Assembly (NCBI GenBank): GCA_964017195.1
Contig: OZ024890.1
Location: 25,041,701 to 25,105,700 of the forward strand
From: Siderastrea radians
Taxonomy: Eukaryota; Cnidaria; Anthozoa; Scleractinia; Rhizangiidae
Direction: 5' to 3'
DNA: 64,000 nt
Shown here piece after piece: positions 12,103 to 27,100 of the stretch (the first letter of the stretch is position 1; each line of letters starts with the position of its first letter). The notes below the pieces were generated by a model that had not been told where the DNA came from, ran no database searches, and saw only the letters and a program-made list of their open reading frames with translations. The position numbers were made by a program, and so were the translations under genes.

Positions 12103-15100
12103 CGTCATTTATTTAACTAATTTATGAGGAAGATCATAGCACTCTAGAGTGGTTTCAAAAGAGTACCCTTGTGCGATGCCTCCAGCTTGGGTTTTCTCCT
12201 GGCTATCTTGGGAGCAAAGACAGTATGAATTCTGAAGATTTTAATCAAGCCAGTGAATTAACATGTCGGTTAGAAATGAACAAATCAAAACTGTGATGAA
12301 GAATTGAAATCTTAAAAAAAATCCAATTTTCCATAGATATTCTTCATTAAGTTTTCATGGAATATTGTTAGATTTATTAAACACTTGATTTTGGAGATGC
12401 AATTCAAAAAATGTTTGAAACACTGGTCATGTATGATATAATTTATAAGAAAGCAATTTGCCCTTTTTTGTGGAGCAAGGAATTGCACTTGAGTTTATAT
12501 TCATTTCCTGATCAATAACGTAATTTGTTTGTTGCTGTATGTATGCCTTCTTTGAATTTTTTGAGGTTGTGGTAGGTGATGTACAAGTCTGTCATATCTT
12601 TGGCTCACAAGGAAGTGAAAATATTTGCCCCATTTTCAGAGGTCTCAAAAACAATTCTAGTTTTTAATTAAAAAGAATTGTTTTCCTATCATTAGAATAA
12701 AATGTTCAAATAGGTAATGGAAAGAACAAATAAAATAACTATTTCGATGTTACTTACTTGAGTGAATGTGTACTGCAGATTAAATCACAGTATTTTTTCT
12801 TGTTAATATGCAATAATTTTGCTAGCAGTAAGTTTTATAAAGCCATTGATAACGTGGTTAATCATGTTATTTCTCTTCAAAACTTGAAACAAATCTTTGT
12901 GAGCAGGCCATGAGAGAAGGAAATACATTTATGTTTCACTTTTGATTGATAAACATTAATCTAATCTGCTTTCCCCAAATTTTTCTATGAGAAATGTCAT
13001 CATAATGTTAGGCTATGTAAATGATAAAACAGTGAACATTTGGTGGTAAAATGTAAAATGATTCAATGGTAGGTTTTATATCACTCTTTAATTCACATAT
13101 TAATATGTAAAACAATTAATCAGAATGATAATATCCTTTGTCTTGGTCAGATAAAAAAGGGAACTGTTCACAGCAGGAGTGCATATTGTTATGCACATAA
13201 TAGTTGTGCTATCTTTGGATGATTGATTGAATGGTTTGTAAGTAGAAATCGTAACCCATGCGGCGAGACAGAAGGTGGAATAAATATGATTTTATAAACA
13301 TGGCCTGTTTTGATAGCGTCCATCTTTGCCAAGGTCACAGAGATGCATATGGTCTTTAACTAACTTCAAAGATTTTTTGAGACTGAGGAATGATTTTAAA
13401 AGTTGTGTGAAATGCTGCAAACAGTTCCAGGGCATCCCTGCACATTTAATAGGAGACATAGTGTGTCCACTTGTAACTTCTGTCTCAGGTAATCGACCAC
13501 TGTCTGTGACTTTGAGAACAGACATATAAGGTCAGCATGTTATGATTTAGGCAGGTGCTCAGACCAGTGCTTTGGTTTAGCAGTATTCTTCCTTATCTCA
13601 CATCACTTGCAGTTTCATATTTGCACACATAAAATTATCTACATGTACCCATCCACAGGGAAGGAAGATGTTAATATATGATTTACCTTTGACTATATGT
13701 ATATGTTTCTTTCCTTGTGTGATGCTGAGTCTAGGAGCAATAAGCTTGTGAACTTATTTCACATCAATTATCGTGCATGATTTTCATGGTGAAGAATTTT
13801 TCCACAGTAAGATACTTGGTGTGCCTGTTCTTTAAAAATATATTCTTCAATAATTCTTTTAATTCTTTTATTTCTCATGATGATGGTTAAATTACAAGTA
13901 CTGGTAATTTATTTTGGGGGTGTGTTTGGTTCCAAAAGCCATATTCTAGAATATATTGTAAGTCATACAATAAATGGAACGGCATGTCTAGAGACACCAC
14001 TTTTTATAGACACTGAACTGTAATATCTTACATGTATAGTAATTAAATATTATTTAGTTACTTTTGGTGACACAAATTTCAAGATATATTTTGTGTTCTT
14101 GTCATAAGAAATTCAAGATAATTATATTTTGGACTCTTAGGTACAATATTACAAGTAGGATTTGATTCTTGAATAACAGAGTTGCTATGATTGTTAGTCC
14201 TTGATGCTGTGATTCTCACTGGAAATGTAAGGCCAATAGAACACACCCCATCCAGCCCTGTCAAAATTGTGCCAGCAGCCGGCAAATTTGCCATCTACAG
14301 GCAATGATTTGCCACTTGCTTCACACTGGAGTTGCTGAGGAACCTCCTAGCAGTCAGACCCGATCCTTTGCTGCCTACTTCTGCTGTCATGTTTTATTTT
14401 AACAGGCCTGTCTATTGTTTATTGAATTAAATGTCTGCCCCTTCTAGATCTTTCTACAGCATGCTATTCCTGTGTGAAATCAGATTTTGTTTAATTGCAT
14501 TTATTTATCTATTTGAATGTGTTGTCTTTTGAAATCAGACAAAACCCTTGCTGCTATCGTTCTGTGTGATAAATATATAGATGCCAATTTTATCCCTGTA
14601 TCTGCTATTTACAGTCTTAGAATTATGCATGAGTCAAACACCTTGCAATAGCATGATCATGAGCAAGACAAATGAGATTTTAAATGTACCCATGGAGACC
14701 ACAATAGAATTTTGTGTTATTATTTGTTTTAATAATTGCTAGTAGTTAATGAATCATTGCTTGCATCAAAATCATTGATTTTCTTTGTTGCCATCAAAAG
14801 TCAAGATGTAACATTGGTTGAGACCACAAACTAAGATAAGATTGTAGAAAGCAGGGATTGGCTGCAGATTGTTCAATCAACGTCCATACACAGGAGGATT
14901 AGTGGGTAATCTAGTTAACTACAGGAGCACCTTGAAAGCCCCAGCTATGCCCCACTGGATAACACAGTAATAAATCAAATAAACTACCAGTGCTGTCAAT
15001 TTTCTTTGGGCTCATTTGGCCACCTACCGTAGCCTGATCCAGATTCTCAGATTATGAAGAAAACTTGTGGTGGCCATAGGAGAGGATTAGTGACCAGAAG

Positions 15101-18100
15101 AACATGTTTCTCCCTATCAGTATACTTTGTTTTTCATCTTCCAGGATTAAGCCACTAAAGTTCTACTTGCTTCCTCCATAAGCAGGGACTGACTGGAAAA
15201 GGCTGTGGCCTAATTTTTTTTAACCAGCCCCAACAGTGATCAGCATCAAATTTCCCCTCATTGTATCAGTGTATTATAAGACATACTGGTCATGAGAATT
15301 TAACAAATGATCAGCAAACAGTTGTCTCGGATGTTTAAACAGGCTCCCCTAATTAGTAATCAATAAAATCTATGGAGACCAGTAAGGAGAATTAATTTTA
15401 TTGTATAATGATGTTGGGGGTTAAGATTTGATAAAGTGAACCCCTGCCTTACAGGTATGTAGGACGACCTTTTTTATCATGGCCAAATTAATTTGGCAGG
15501 AATAAAAGCTCATATCTATAGTTGTTTTGTTATGTACATTTACCCCTTTAATGCCGTTAGTGTGGCTAGATTTTTCAGGCCTTTTGTTGACCACACTAGA
15601 AAGGTTCCACAAATTTGATCATGGTATTTGATTTCATATTGCTGAATATGAGCTCTAATACAGGCATTTGGCATTGCTATTGCTTAGGGCATTTCAATAC
15701 ATTTACCAGTAGTTGTTAGCTAGTTGCCAATGTAGTTCAAGTAGAAGATTCACAAAGTATTTCTTAAGTGTTAGATGTACATGTGAATGCAGAAAAACTG
15801 ACCAACAGATGCTCCAGCTGCTTGCTTAGGAGATGACATAATGAGACAGGTGTGGGATATGGCTAAAATGACAAAGAGGACTTCACAAGTCCTGGACAAT
15901 GCATGCTTGGTAGATCAAGGGGTAATGCCCGCTAACTACATGGCTTTACATGTACAGTGTAGTGCCCATTTGTGGCCACAAGCTAGCCAGAGCACACATG
16001 TGGGGACTCGTAACTCTTTGCTTGCTTAGGATATCTGTATTATACTTTTCGTTTAACTACATGTACATGGACACTCAGCGGCATATAGACTGTGTGTGTA
16101 GTAATAGCCATTCTCGTTGGCCATGTTTGGTGTTCTTGACTTTACTATTTACATGTAGTTTGGGTTTCCCAATGAATTTTCTGGTATTAAATGTATCTGT
16201 TAAAAATATTATTAGGCTAAAGGATATTTTGGTTTTGTTAATTTGAGGAGTGAATGTATTCAGCTTTCACTGCTGCAGAGTTACGGCTAAGCAAGTTAAA
16301 AGTTTGGAAAGCAACCTTCATTCACTAGCTTTGTGATTGTGTACTTTCATTTATGTTTTGAAATTATTTATTTCTCTCTTATTTGCAATGCTATGTACAT
16401 GCAATGAATCACTTTAAGTTGATTGGTCTCCTTATTATTGTACACTTAATTGTCAAAAGGATCATTGTATAAATGGCTGTTTTTATGCTAGAGATGTTAT
16501 TATCTTCTAAGGCGTTATTATCGTCTCGAGACGACATTAACGTCTAGTATAAAAACTGAATATAAGTCAGACGACTTTAACGTCTGACGATATTAACGTC
16601 CTCTGTTAAGTGCGACTGAACGTCGCACTTAACAGACGACTTTAACGTCTGAGACGTTAAAGTCTTGTAGTATAAAAATAAGATGACCTTAACTGGGACA
16701 AATTTAGCCCTAAAGCGCTTTATCGTTCCAATTTAGATAGGCGTTTCTCCACCACGAAGAATCCCTCTGTTCATCTCCACTTCTTTCGTTCCTTTCTCTC
16801 TTGTTGGCCAAGACGCACAAGCCAAGTGCTTCTTCTAATAACTGCTTCCTTGACTGATTTAGCCTTTTTAAAAAACATTTGCGTCGAGAAACAAGCCTTC
16901 AGAAGCTGCGAAGCAGTTAAGCAAAGTCTCCGCCATGTTTACATGCAGATGGATTTGTTGTTTTGCACACTTTATTTGATTTGCCGCCGAGTTTAGTGGC
17001 GTCTAGTGTCTTCCAAGAATAGAACCCAGTCCTTTTCTTAGAAAATCTTGGTTTTTCCTACTTGTTCGTCTACTTTAATATGTCCCGTTTTTATACCAGA
17101 CAACATTAACGTCTGAGACGTTAAATACGTCTAGACGACTTTAACGTCTCTAGCATAAAAACAGCCAATACTGCAACTGTTCAATACCATTCTTCTTGGC
17201 AATCATGGACTCAGGCTACCTGTAAAAATAGCAGTTATCTTAATTTGCAATCTGTAGTAACTGGAGTTAATTGGAACTTACTCAGACAGAAAATGGCAGG
17301 AGGTGAAGTATTTTGCATTTAAATTGACATGACATCCATACTCAAAACTTAGAAAATTATAAAATAATTGCTATGTTTTGTAATGTTAATCCCCATCTAA
17401 TAACAGTTCTGTATAAGTTGTAATAAGAAAGTGATCTTAAAAAGTCGATTTTTTGTGTTTTAGGTTTATGTGTAATTAGGAAAATCAACATGCTCTAATG
17501 ACTTATTTAAATGGCAATTTGAATGAAGTGTATTTTTTATCCATGGTATTGTTCTCTAACACAATGAGATACTAGATAATGCAATGTATTGTTCTATAAA
17601 CAAACTAAAACATTCCTTAGCTTTGAGTTAATTAAAAGTCTAATGCTGTGGACTCATGCCCTATTGTAGAGTTGTTTACTTTTTGTATAATTAAATTTTC
17701 CACTGACAGGAAGCTTTGTTAATATATGCTGTAGAATCGGCATTGATTAAAAGTTTCAAAATTCGCTTTTATGTGACTGTCATATCTCTTATTTTTAAAA
17801 TGTGTTAACATGTAGTGTTACAGGTTTTATTGCATCTGGTTAGTGCCTGAGCAGTTAAATTTGTCTTGTGGAATTTTTTGCTCATAAATGGGTTGGTGGA
17901 GAAGAATGCTATCCCTTATGTGGTTTTAACTTAGATTTCTCAATTGTCCATTTATTATCCCTCTCTACATGTATAAAGATTTTGGAAACTTCGCCAAGAG
18001 ATTTGAACTTTCACTCAATTCTAACTACAGATAAAATCCTGAAATGTGACTATGTTCAAATAAATGCTACTTTTAGTGCAGTACTTTCTGTGTTGCTGTT

Positions 18101-21100
18101 TGTTTTGCTATGTTTTGCAAAATTATTTCTTCTGCTTGGGTTCTCTTTGGAGTGAAAGGGGCTTACCACATCCCACACCAGGAAGACTCTAACAAATATT
18201 CCTGTTTTGCTTACAGTGGGGAAGGAGATAACATCAGAGTGTATGTCCGTGTCAGGCCTCCAGACAAGCACCTTGAAACAGACGTTGACCGGACTCCATG
18301 TTTAGAAGTTACGTCAGGGAACACTATTGTACTACAGTCTAAGCCTGACCCCAAAAACTTTTCATTTGATCATGTAGCTGATATAAATACTACTCAGGTA
18401 TTTTGCATCTTTCATAGAACTGTAGTTACATTTTTTTATATTGTCGTGCTAAGTAAAGTATTGAATCAGGTGAAACGTCTAATCAGGGCTGGCAAGTTCT
18501 GGCTGTTACTTGTAAATGTATCACTATGATTGACAGATGTTCTGTAACTCATAGCCTAAAAAAGAAAAAAGAAAAAAAAAATGATAAAAACTCAAAAAAT
18601 GCAAAAGGCGTAGCAGACATTCTTTACTAAATGACAATTACTTTCCTTCTGTGGCTTATAACAGTGCATGTACATTCTACCTAAAAAGGCCACCCTCTAT
18701 TCTGTTATTTGTCACAGGAAGAAGTATTTGGAGCTGTTGGAAAGAAGATTGTAGAAGGTTGTGTGGCTGGTTACAATGGAACCATTTTTGCCTAGTAAGT
18801 TAAATTACAGTCACTCAACACTGAGTGTGCTTTGTTTGGTTTGGTTTTTATGCATCAATGGCAATTCACTGTTCCCCCACTATGATATGGATCAGCAAAA
18901 CTATGCATGAGATCGGCTACCTTGTAAGTGGGTACTGCTGTGCCTGCTAACTAAATTATTTGTCTCGTTTTTAATTGGGTAAACTTTGAAGCTGATTCCA
19001 TCCTTTGTGAGGCAATTTTAACTTCAGCTTTCACCTTCAATTTAGTTTGTCATTAGCAAAACTAGTCCACATATGTACTGCTTTGGCCATTAGTTCTGCG
19101 ATGCCTGTCCACACTGCTATAAAACAAACATTACCCCTATGATCCCTAGCAAATACAGTCAACTCCCACCACAAAAGACACTCTGGGAACCACAAATTGG
19201 TTCTTTAATAGCTATTTTTGGTGAATTCTTTGCTGGGGCTTCAGCTCCTGGCCATAACAAACAGGTGTCTGCAAGGTGGGAGGTGACTCGCATGAAGCCT
19301 AAATGACCAGTGGTTAATTGTTTTAATTTGATGCTACAATGTATTCCAAGTTAGTTCCCTTCTCAGTTATCCTGACATTGTTATGTTGTTTTGATTCTTC
19401 AGTGGACAGACTGGGTCAGGAAAGACCTTCACTATGCTTGGTGAGTTATTAACCATTTAACGGTCAGATTATGACATGAAATTATTCTCTTTAATTTTCA
19501 GTTGAGAAATGTTGAACAGTGAACGGTGCTACAGGAAAGTACTGCCCAACAGTTTTCACAGGCCACACTTAGGAACTTTGTCCTTATCTCGAGCGTTTAA
19601 GATGCCGGATTTGTTTCAGTCTTGTTCAGTAGATCCTTTTTGTTTCTACTGTAATTAAAAATTCTTTAGAATATTTTTTTTGCCTTTCTGAGTGTCAGGG
19701 GCTTCTGTACTTTGTGCTCTCACCCCTGTTTTGTTTACTTTGGTAGCAGTAGTACTTTCCTTAAGTTTGTATAATAGGGTCTGTTGTGGTAATTGTTCTT
19801 TTTTTGTGATGAAGGTGTAATTACTTTCCTCTCTGTGTGATAGGGCCTGCCGAGGGCGAAGAAGAAAGCTTCACCCATCAGCTCCGTGGGGTCATTCCAC
19901 GGGCCTTTGAATACCTATTCAGTCTAATAAACAGAGAACAAGAAAAGGTAAAGAATGTGATGTCATGTCTGCTTGAAGGGTGTTCTAGAAGGTATTCTAA
20001 CCATTCTTATAGGCAGCGCATTGATTAATGATTTCTGAATAACCGATTCATATGATTAGTTCCCTTTGTTCTCAACAGTTGAATTGTGCATGCACTAGTC
20101 TTACTATTGCACTGTATTAATAAACTAACATCATTCAGTAATAAATTACTAATACATTTACATCAACTCACAGCTTTTTAACTTTTGTTGGCTGTGACCA
20201 TGCCTCATTATTGCTATAGTTCGATCTCTCTAATGTTTTGGCACAGAAGAATTAAAAAATTAAAAATCAAAAGCATTATCATTGAATAAATGTACTTACT
20301 GCAGTGTAAGATGTTCTTCATTTTGATATTGTCTATTCTGTTTCCAGCATGGAGAACGTATGGAGTTTTTGTGTCGCTGCTCTTTCCTTGAGATCTACAA
20401 TGAACAGATATTTGATCTATTAGATCCTGCATCAACTGGACTTTCATTACGAGAGGACATCAAGAAGGGTGTGTTTGTAGATGGGTTACTGGAGAGAGAT
20501 GTCGCCAGTGCTAGAGATGCGTATAGGGTATGTTGTCAAAAACAACAAAAAGATATGAGATTCTAGTAAGAGATAAATTGGAAAATTCAATGTTGTTGCA
20601 ACAAGCTAGTCTAATTGTCAATGATGCTCAAGATTCTCATCTGGAAAGTGGCTGAAAATTCAGCTTCTTCAATTTCTGAGCCATCTGCATGAACTTTTCA
20701 ACAAATATGCAGAAGCTTTTGTGTAGCAATTGCCAGCTCAGTTGGCTTTTAAAAAACCAAGCCATCTTTTTAGAAACTTAATGAGAACCATGGATACACA
20801 TAATGTTGGGGTATTAAGTTGTAGCATGCTGTGTTTGATTTTATTAATTATCAATTAGTCATTATTCTTTGATGCTTTTCCTTTTTAGGTGCTTAATTCA
20901 GGATGGTTAAACAGAAGAGTGGCTTCTACATCAATGAACAGAGAGAGCAGCCGTAGCCATGCTGTTTTTACTGTGGCTTTAGAATCCAAGGTGGGGTGGT
21001 TATAGAATTTTTTAACTTTACTTTTCTTTCTTTGTCCCTAGCCAAATTGTTGACCATTTGTATTGTTGTTTAACAGTCATTATGTAATTCCTTTAGGAAC

Positions 21101-24100
21101 GTAAAGCTGGCATGGCTAGCATCAAGGTGTCTCGTCTTCACCTCGTGGACTTAGCAGGATCTGAGAGACAGAAGGATACTCATGCAGAGGGGCTCAGACT
21201 GAAGGTTAGTATGTCATACTTTTGTTTTAACCCTTTCACTCCCAGAGTCAGTTATGGAGACATTAACATGATTCTAACTTCTGAGTCTGTGGATGAAATC
21301 TTCTGGTGTGACCATTCAAATGAAACCTCTTCAGCAGTACTTTCACATGGTGCTATTTATAATTATTTTAGTATTTTACAAAATGAAATTTGGGATTTGT
21401 CTTGAATTTTGATTTTAGTAGAGTGAAAGGATATTTTCATCAGCATAAGTTATTTACTAAAGAAGACTTCAATACTGGCAGAGATTCATGCTAAAGTTCT
21501 TTGTGGCAACTAATGTATTGGAGGCAAATGCCCAGGATGCCAGAGAACCTTGTTGTCCCACAAGCTCTAAAATTTGTTAGACACTGGACTAGTTTCTTAA
21601 AGTGAAAATTGGTAATTCTCACATGATGGGCCTTTTGCTCGGAACTTGTCTTGGTCACCATGCCTGGGACTAGTGCTGACTTGAAAAGTGTGGTTGCCAA
21701 AAATAATGTCTGGGGAATACATTGAAACAAAGTAAATGGGAACTTAACTGTCTCACTAGTAATTTACCAAATATACAACTATTAGCATCTGCACTGTCCA
21801 GTCAAAGAGTCTTCACACCTTCAGGCAACCCATCAATCCTGCACATAAGATATTATATTTTTTATGTTTAAGGTTGCTAACTGAATGCTTGTTTGATATC
21901 CCCACGGTAGGAGGCAAGTAGCATCAACAAGTCATTGTCAGCTCTTGGAAATGTGATTATGGCACTTGTGGACATAACTCATGGGAAAACCAGACATGTT
22001 CACTACAGAGATTCCAAACTCACCTTTCTTTTGAGGGTAAGTACTTTTTCATTGCAATGGTACCAGTGAAGGCAAAAGAAAGGGATTTCTTTGTTATTCC
22101 TTTTAGGACTTTTAGCAGAGGGTGTATGACTGACTGAACACAATTCTGATTAACCCTAAGCAGACAAGCATCTAATTTTTCCTTACAGTATTACTACTTG
22201 ATCAAACATACAGGTCATGAGAATAAAGGAAAGGATCACCAAGGATAAAAAGTCTTGATTTTTGACCAAATTCTCCTGACTAGCAACATAAGAAATATAC
22301 AGAGAATAGTGAGGAGAGTATGGATGTTAATATTGGGGCTTAAAGTTTATTTGTTTGAAAAAGTCATGTAATGTAGCTGACAATGCTAATCCCTAAAAAA
22401 GTCATATATATACAACTACGTAAATTGCTGATAATTAAATTCAATATAATAAATATTTATTGTGTATCCAAGCTTTTAATGAGTTTACACGAAGGTTAAG
22501 AAGAAATGGTCCATTTTAAAACGGCAGAGCTGAAGTTTGCCATTTGCCGTTAACATGATGCTTAATCTCTCTAATAATGCTATTTTTGGTCAGGAGATTT
22601 TCCAGTGGATATCCCATCTGATTCAACATTTTTTGTCACCGTTTTTTTCACAGGATTCTTTGGGTGGCAATGCCAAGACTTATCTTATTGCCAATGTCCA
22701 TCCCTCTGCCAAGTAAGTTTCACAGCGGCAGAATATTTTCAGCAGGCCATTATGTGTGGTTGTATAGCTTTGTTTTTCAGATAGAATTAATCCAAAGGAA
22801 GGAAGAACAGGGGACAGATTTGCTAAGGGAGCTCTGAATACTCCATCGATGATGAAAACCAGTTTCGTTTTACAGAAATGAGTGTCTGCTACATACACGG
22901 ACAATCAGTTGTTACTGTTATTTTTTTGGATGACTGATGACACTTTTTTTGTTTCTTATATATGTACTGACTGTAACGCATTTAGTTTACCATGAATTAT
23001 TATTAAATGGCAGTGTATTGTTTCCAGGTGTTTTGGTGAAACATTATCCACTCTCAACTTTGCAAAAAGGGCCAAGATGATAAAGAACAAGGTACCCAGC
23101 AATTTGCATTTCTTTCTCTTCACTGTATGGGCTAAGTGTTATTTTAGGACGTTTAGTAAAAAAAATGTAAAATTTAATTTTTCTGTGATTTGCTAGGCTG
23201 TGGTAAACGAAGATGCGACTGGAAGTATAACAGCTCTGCAGGCTGAAATTAGGAGACTAAGAGAAGAGCTGGAGAAAGCGAGAGGTAAGATAACTCATAG
23301 GGTGTCGCAGTTTTGATCGTGAATATGTTTTAGAAATAGGTGGCATATTTGGGTTAATTAGGTTGACAGTGAGGGTGAATTTCGTCAGTCCATAGCTCTT
23401 ATTTAAATCCCTGGGACATCCAAAATAAATAGGTTTGATTCATGTCATACTTAAGGTTGTTTTTGTGGTATGAGGAGTGTTTCCGATTACACTGGGGCAA
23501 CAATCAAATTACTTATATTCATTTGTCAACAGTGTTTTCAGTGTCCTTGTATTAGCTAGGCACAATTCGAACGTCTACGTGTTTTTTGTAGTGTTTTTAC
23601 TTTGTAGTGAATTCATTACATAATACACTTGAAAGGCTTTTTTATAGCTCAGTTTGCCTTGTATTTGTTTGCGTTTCAGCTGGTATTCCAAAGCAGATCA
23701 CCAGACAAGGTAATTACTAATATTCTCAATCATTTGATACGTACACGTATATAACTTGTAGGAACTCAGAGCGAGAAGGTAACACCAGAGAAACCAAACA
23801 AAATTCAAAGTGAAGTGACTTTTCTCTGGATGAGTAATGATACCCCAATTTGGTTCTTTCTGCAAAAACCAGATCTACAGTGTAAGCGCCAGTTCTTAAA
23901 GTAGGGGTCCTGGGGCCTGACTTACCGTAGTGCCTGGAATAACATCTTTGCAGCATTTTTCAAAAGTTTAGCTTCCAGACGTATGTGATTTGTCATAGAA
24001 TCAACTGAAGCAGACCGCAAGAATTCGACAAGCCGTGGTGAGGTGTGTGCAGTCACTGGTAGCGCCAGTGACAACAACAATAATAACTCAGGAGTGGACT

Positions 24101-27100
24101 TGAATCAACAATACCGCGAGTGGAAAGAGATGATGGTGGCTGCTAGTGCTGCCAGGGACAGAGCAGAACAGGAAAAACAGGTAACAAACCTGTTGGTGCA
24201 TGTATGTGTAATCAATGAATGGACAAGGTGAAGACTAGTCTAGTGTTACTAACTGTTCTTTTCTTGAAATATGAAATTTGAACTGCGGAATGAAGAAATA
24301 AATGTAAAGAAGATCCTCGCAGTTATTAACGTAACTTATGCAGTTGCGAAAAGAAAGCCTGAAAAAATCAGGCTTAACGGGATTCGCCGAACCCTGACCT
24401 CTGCGATACCGGTGCAGTACTCTAACCAATTAAGCTAACAAGCCAACTGGGAGCTGGTCATTAAATTGGTTCGTAATATACCCGGGAAAGATGAAGGTGA
24501 AATATGAAATTTGAATTGCGGAATGAAGAAATAATTGTAAAGAAGATCCTCGCAGTTATTAACGCAACTTATGCAGTTGCGAAAAGAAAGCCTGAAAAAA
24601 AAAGCCTGATTTTTTCAGGCTTTCTTTTCGCAACTGCATAAGTTGCGTTAATAACTGCGAGGATCTTCTTTACATTTATTTGTTCTTTTCTTCTGGGCCT
24701 TAATTTGTTTGTTCGGAAAGTCTTGATTTGTAGGAAAAAAGACCAAACCTGTGTTGTGTCCTCACTTAGGCGGTGCCGGTTGTACATTATACTACTGTAC
24801 GGCTCACAGCATTGACACATTCGTTGCACTACTGAATTTGGCTGGGAGTAGCGTAACATACACTCCGATAGAAATGCCCCACAGTTACCGACCTTTTTCG
24901 GAAATCATCACGAGACGTGATGGAGGGAACGTCGGTGGCAAAAAAGGGCTTCAGGTATTATGCCATGTGACACCGCATGAATCGTTACAAAATTTACAAA
25001 CCAAGTTGTGAAACTCAAAACCACCCCAAATACATGTACATGTATCTACTTGTGGAATGTGCAACTATGTCTGTCTCTATGAAAAGTGAAATGTATGTCT
25101 CGGTGTACTCAACTATTCTTTTCTGTACTCTTGACAGTGCTTGGTTGAAAAAGTCGAAAAGCTTGAAGAGCTTTGCAGCAAAAAGGAGAAGTTCTTACAG
25201 GTTTGTACCCATCTTTTTTTGCTCAACGTAAACGGAGATCAGGAATTTGGGAGTTTTGATTTGTCGCTATTCTGACTGACCATGTTTTACAATGATGTGC
25301 TACCATATTCTTAGACCAAATATTTTCAAAACGTTTAAGCAATAATAACGAGAATTTGGTCTAATTTTAAACAGTCGACGAAGATGATCCTCAAGTTTCG
25401 AGAAAGCACCATTTCCAGACTAGAGAGATTACGTAAGCGAGAAAAGGAGGGTTCTGACAGCCAAGAAGATGGCAAGGACAGGGAAATTGTAAGTACAAAA
25501 GTTTGTTGTATTTTCGGTGAGGAACTTGCTTAGAGTTTTTCAGGCTCTCTCTATTTTTTTAGTTGTTTGGTCCTCATGTTACACGGAAAAACAATTCTTC
25601 TTTTATGCCTTATAAACCCAGGAAGGAATAGCCTGTTCCAGGCGTTCAAATGAGGAAGCGAGAGCGAAAAATATAGGGAGCGAAATATTTTTCGCTCGCG
25701 CTCCACTATCTGAACGCCTGGAACAGGCTAAGGAAGGAAGAGTGAGTCTAGGGCGACCGAGACGTGAAAACGGGCTCGCGAGGCTCGGATGCCAGTCACC
25801 TTTTCAATTCTCCGCCTTTCTCGTTGTACTTTCTTCTTACGATTGGACCAGTTGACCAAACAAAGGAAAAACAATGCATTTCTCTAACTTTTTCACTCTC
25901 AAGACCATTCGAGGTCAAAATGAACAGAAAAGGCATATTTACATCTTAAAAAATCTTCAAACGCAAACAGCACCCGAGAGAGCACATGAGCTTTACGAAT
26001 GGAATGTGTCACTCTTGGAGAGAAAGGGCCAACAAGCCTCTTTTATTTCTAAAACTCACTTGAATATTTTTCTTTTTCTTTGAAGCAACTTCTCAAAGAG
26101 GAAATTGCTGTCATGAAAGATAAGATCGAACATCATCCGGATGTCACAAGATTCGCCATGGAAAATCTGGAGCTTAGAGGTAATTCGTTTTCCTCACATA
26201 GTCTTTACTTGACTCCAGGACCTGGGGCAAGAGGTTACCCTTTGCTTTGCTCCTCGGCAAATAATTTTACTTTGATTTTAGGAGAAGGGCAACTTTACTG
26301 CAACATCTAAACCAAACCACTTGTTCATACGACCATTCAATGTACGTGTTTTTAACAATCGCTTAACTATTTTCCTCATTATTTTAGCTGAATTGAAGTG
26401 CATTCGCACCATGGAAGAGGAGGGGATGAGTTACGCTCAAGATCTCGCCAAGAGCCATCGATACTCGCTACAGCTGGAGAGACAACTCCGAGAGCTGCTA
26501 CAGTCACCTCAAGGAAGTGGTCAGTTGAGTTTCTGGTGTCTTAAAATTATTCCATAATTATGCCAGTGTTGAAATACATTCATTTACGTCATTTCCGCCA
26601 TGCGCTTGTGTTACAGAACTTGAGAGGAGTTTATCAAACTCGTTGTTGAACTTAGAAGCTTCAAACGCCGAACTCGAAAAATTCAAGCTGGAACGAGCAC
26701 AGCTTCAGGCCCAGCTAGAGTCGGTAAGTGCTAATACACATTACTGTTTCGTTTTCACATGCGATTTTTTTCGCGCTCTCCAATGCACCTTTTGTCGCAA
26801 GTGTTAACTAGGCGCGATTTCATTGCGATTTCGCTGCGATCCGAGTGCGATATTTCCTGCAATTTCCCAAAAATCGCCGCCAAGTTGCATCAAGTTTCCA
26901 ACATGTTCGAAACTACTGCGATATCGCGGCGAAAAATCGCACAGAAATCTCCGCTAGTTTACACTTGCGATTTTTATCGCGAGCTCGAGCGCGACAAAAG
27001 TTGCATAAAAAATCGCATACACTCTTTTTTTGTAAGAACGTCATTTTTTTGAGCTGAGGCTGAACCGGAACCGAATGTTCTTATTTTTTTGGCGATTTGA

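Larger units (their letters stand above)
9613..18216 (+). other. KIF15 intron 2 (8.6 kb)
   Basis: No additional exon was found that fits the required phase-2 join. Apart from the repeats listed separately at 10,754, 12,054, 15,265 and 16,475, this is AT-rich sequence without recognisable genes. The stretch before exon 3 (about 17,990-18,165) looks like a strongly decayed relative of the CCCTTTCACTCCC MITE, ending in GGAGTGAAAGGGG. Confidence 0.5.

Noticed and set aside
24378..24447. Possible tRNA-Thr(GGT) gene on the minus strand
   Set aside because: No acceptor stem, a mismatch in the anticodon stem and a 3-base insertion in the T-loop; it continues into a SINE body.
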